6,240 bases of DNA from Modestobacter sp. Lineage in GTDB: Bacteria > Actinomycetota > Actinomycetes > Mycobacteriales > Geodermatophilaceae. The stretch covers positions 1 through 6,240 of the forward strand of contig JAOPVN010000059.1 in assembly GCA_025966175.1 (NCBI GenBank). Direction: 5' to 3'. The notes beneath the pieces are model-generated. The model worked only from the letters and a program-made list of their open reading frames with translations, searched no databases and was not told where the DNA came from. Position 1 is the stretch's first letter. The number at the start of each line of letters is the position of its first letter. Both the position numbers and the translations under genes were made by a program. Shown in pieces: positions 5,904 to 6,240 of the stretch.

Positions 5904-6240
5904 CGGGTCGCCTGCTCGCGCATCGTCTCGGCGGCGTGCCGGCAGGCCTTCCTGATGTTGGCGTACCCGGTGCAGCGGCACAGGTTGCCACCGATCAGCT
6001 CGTCGACCTCGGCGTCGGTGATCTCCACCGACGGGTCGCGGGCGTCCAGGCCGGCGGCGATCGTGGTGAGGAAGCCCGGCGTGCAGAACCCGCACTGCAG
6101 CGCGTGGCACTCCCGGAAGGACTCCTGGATCGGGTGCAGCACCTGCCCGCCCTGGTGGTCCGGCCGCGACAGCCCCTCCACGGTGGTCACCTGGTGCCCG
6201 TCGACCTGCACGGCGAGCACCAGGCAGGAGCGGGTCGGCT
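5900..6240 (-). CDS. coxS: CoxS-like [2Fe-2S] small subunit, 5' end beyond the window
   Basis: This is the iron-sulfur subunit of the molybdenum hydroxylase, which moves electrons from the Mo site of CoxL towards the FAD subunit. The visible 112 residues run from PTRSCLVLAVQVDG at the window edge to the TGA at 5902-5900. C5 (in TRSCL) is the last ligand of the plant-type N-terminal cluster; its other three ligands lie off the window. The C-terminal all-helical domain has a complete second cluster: C49 and C52 in LQCGFCTPGF, and C87 and C89 in NLCRCTGY. The GTG at 6220 is an internal Val, because the frame and the family homology continue upstream to base 6240. The gene leads the visible operon and overlaps the next start as ATGA. 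A coxM (FAD subunit) gene is absent from the window and may lie upstream. Confidence 0.94.
   Translation of the reverse strand, partial: PTRSCLVLAVQVDGHQVTTVEGLSRPDHQGGQVLHPIQESFRECHALQCGFCTPGFLTTIAAGLDARDPSVEITDAEVDELIGGNLCRCTGYANIRKACRHAAETMREQATR

Noticed and set aside
3652..5955. A long plus-strand open frame (767 codons) antisense to coxL
   Set aside because: It mirrors the coxL codon pattern, is full of Arg, Val, His and Asp with no domain, and exists because GC-rich coding DNA lacks stops on the opposite strand.
5851..5991. N-terminal extension of coxL by 47 codons
   Set aside because: It overlaps the coxS coding region, does not look like the family's N-terminus, and the GTG at 5850 has a purine-rich site and the conserved TTKLFGEP start.
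6218..6220. GTG as the start of the coxS-like gene
   Set aside because: The frame continues to the window edge as PTRSCL, which holds the last ligand of the first [2Fe-2S] cluster, so the gene starts outside the window.

Overview
The DNA is very rich in G+C, and third codon positions are almost all G or C. GTG starts are frequent and nearly every stop is TGA. Together with the gene families present, this points to a chromosomal stretch of a high-GC actinomycete; a Pseudonocardia- or Geodermatophilus-like organism is a guess. I see no tRNA, rRNA, CRISPR array, insertion sequence or phage gene.

Layout. Plus strand: (1) the C-terminal 169 codons of an Old Yellow Enzyme-type flavin reductase (1-510), closed by a perfect 15-bp hairpin terminator. 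(2) A 14-helix DHA2-type MFS exporter (678-2153) cut in two by a single in-frame TAG at 1431-1433. (3) A possible 24-codon leader ORF whose stop overlaps the start of a DUF1801 protein (2241-2591). (4) A candidate 32-residue membrane peptide (2673-2771). Minus strand, convergent with these and read from the right edge leftwards: coxS-like [2Fe-2S] subunit (cut by the window edge), an 18-codon mini-ORF, coxL-like molybdopterin subunit, and coxG-like membrane-anchored SRPBCC protein. The two blocks meet tail to tail around 2771-2786.

How the genes work together. The minus-strand genes form a tight operon for a xanthine oxidase/CO dehydrogenase-family molybdenum hydroxylase. CoxL holds the Mo-cytosine dinucleotide active site, CoxS carries electrons over two [2Fe-2S] clusters, and CoxG probably ties the enzyme to the membrane. 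The FAD subunit (coxM) is not visible and may lie beyond the right edge. The active-site loop reads SRGAGR and lacks the copper-binding cysteine of true (form I) CO dehydrogenase. The enzyme is therefore better called a form II / CoxL-like hydroxylase of unknown substrate.

Most worth a second look: the amber codon splitting an otherwise intact exporter; the chain of three 4-base stop/start overlaps (ATGA, GTGA, GTGA) that threads an 18-codon ORF between coxS and coxL; the pairing of a non-CO-type CoxL with a membrane-anchored CoxG; and the unlisted small membrane ORF. I found no convincing evidence for a wholly new system.
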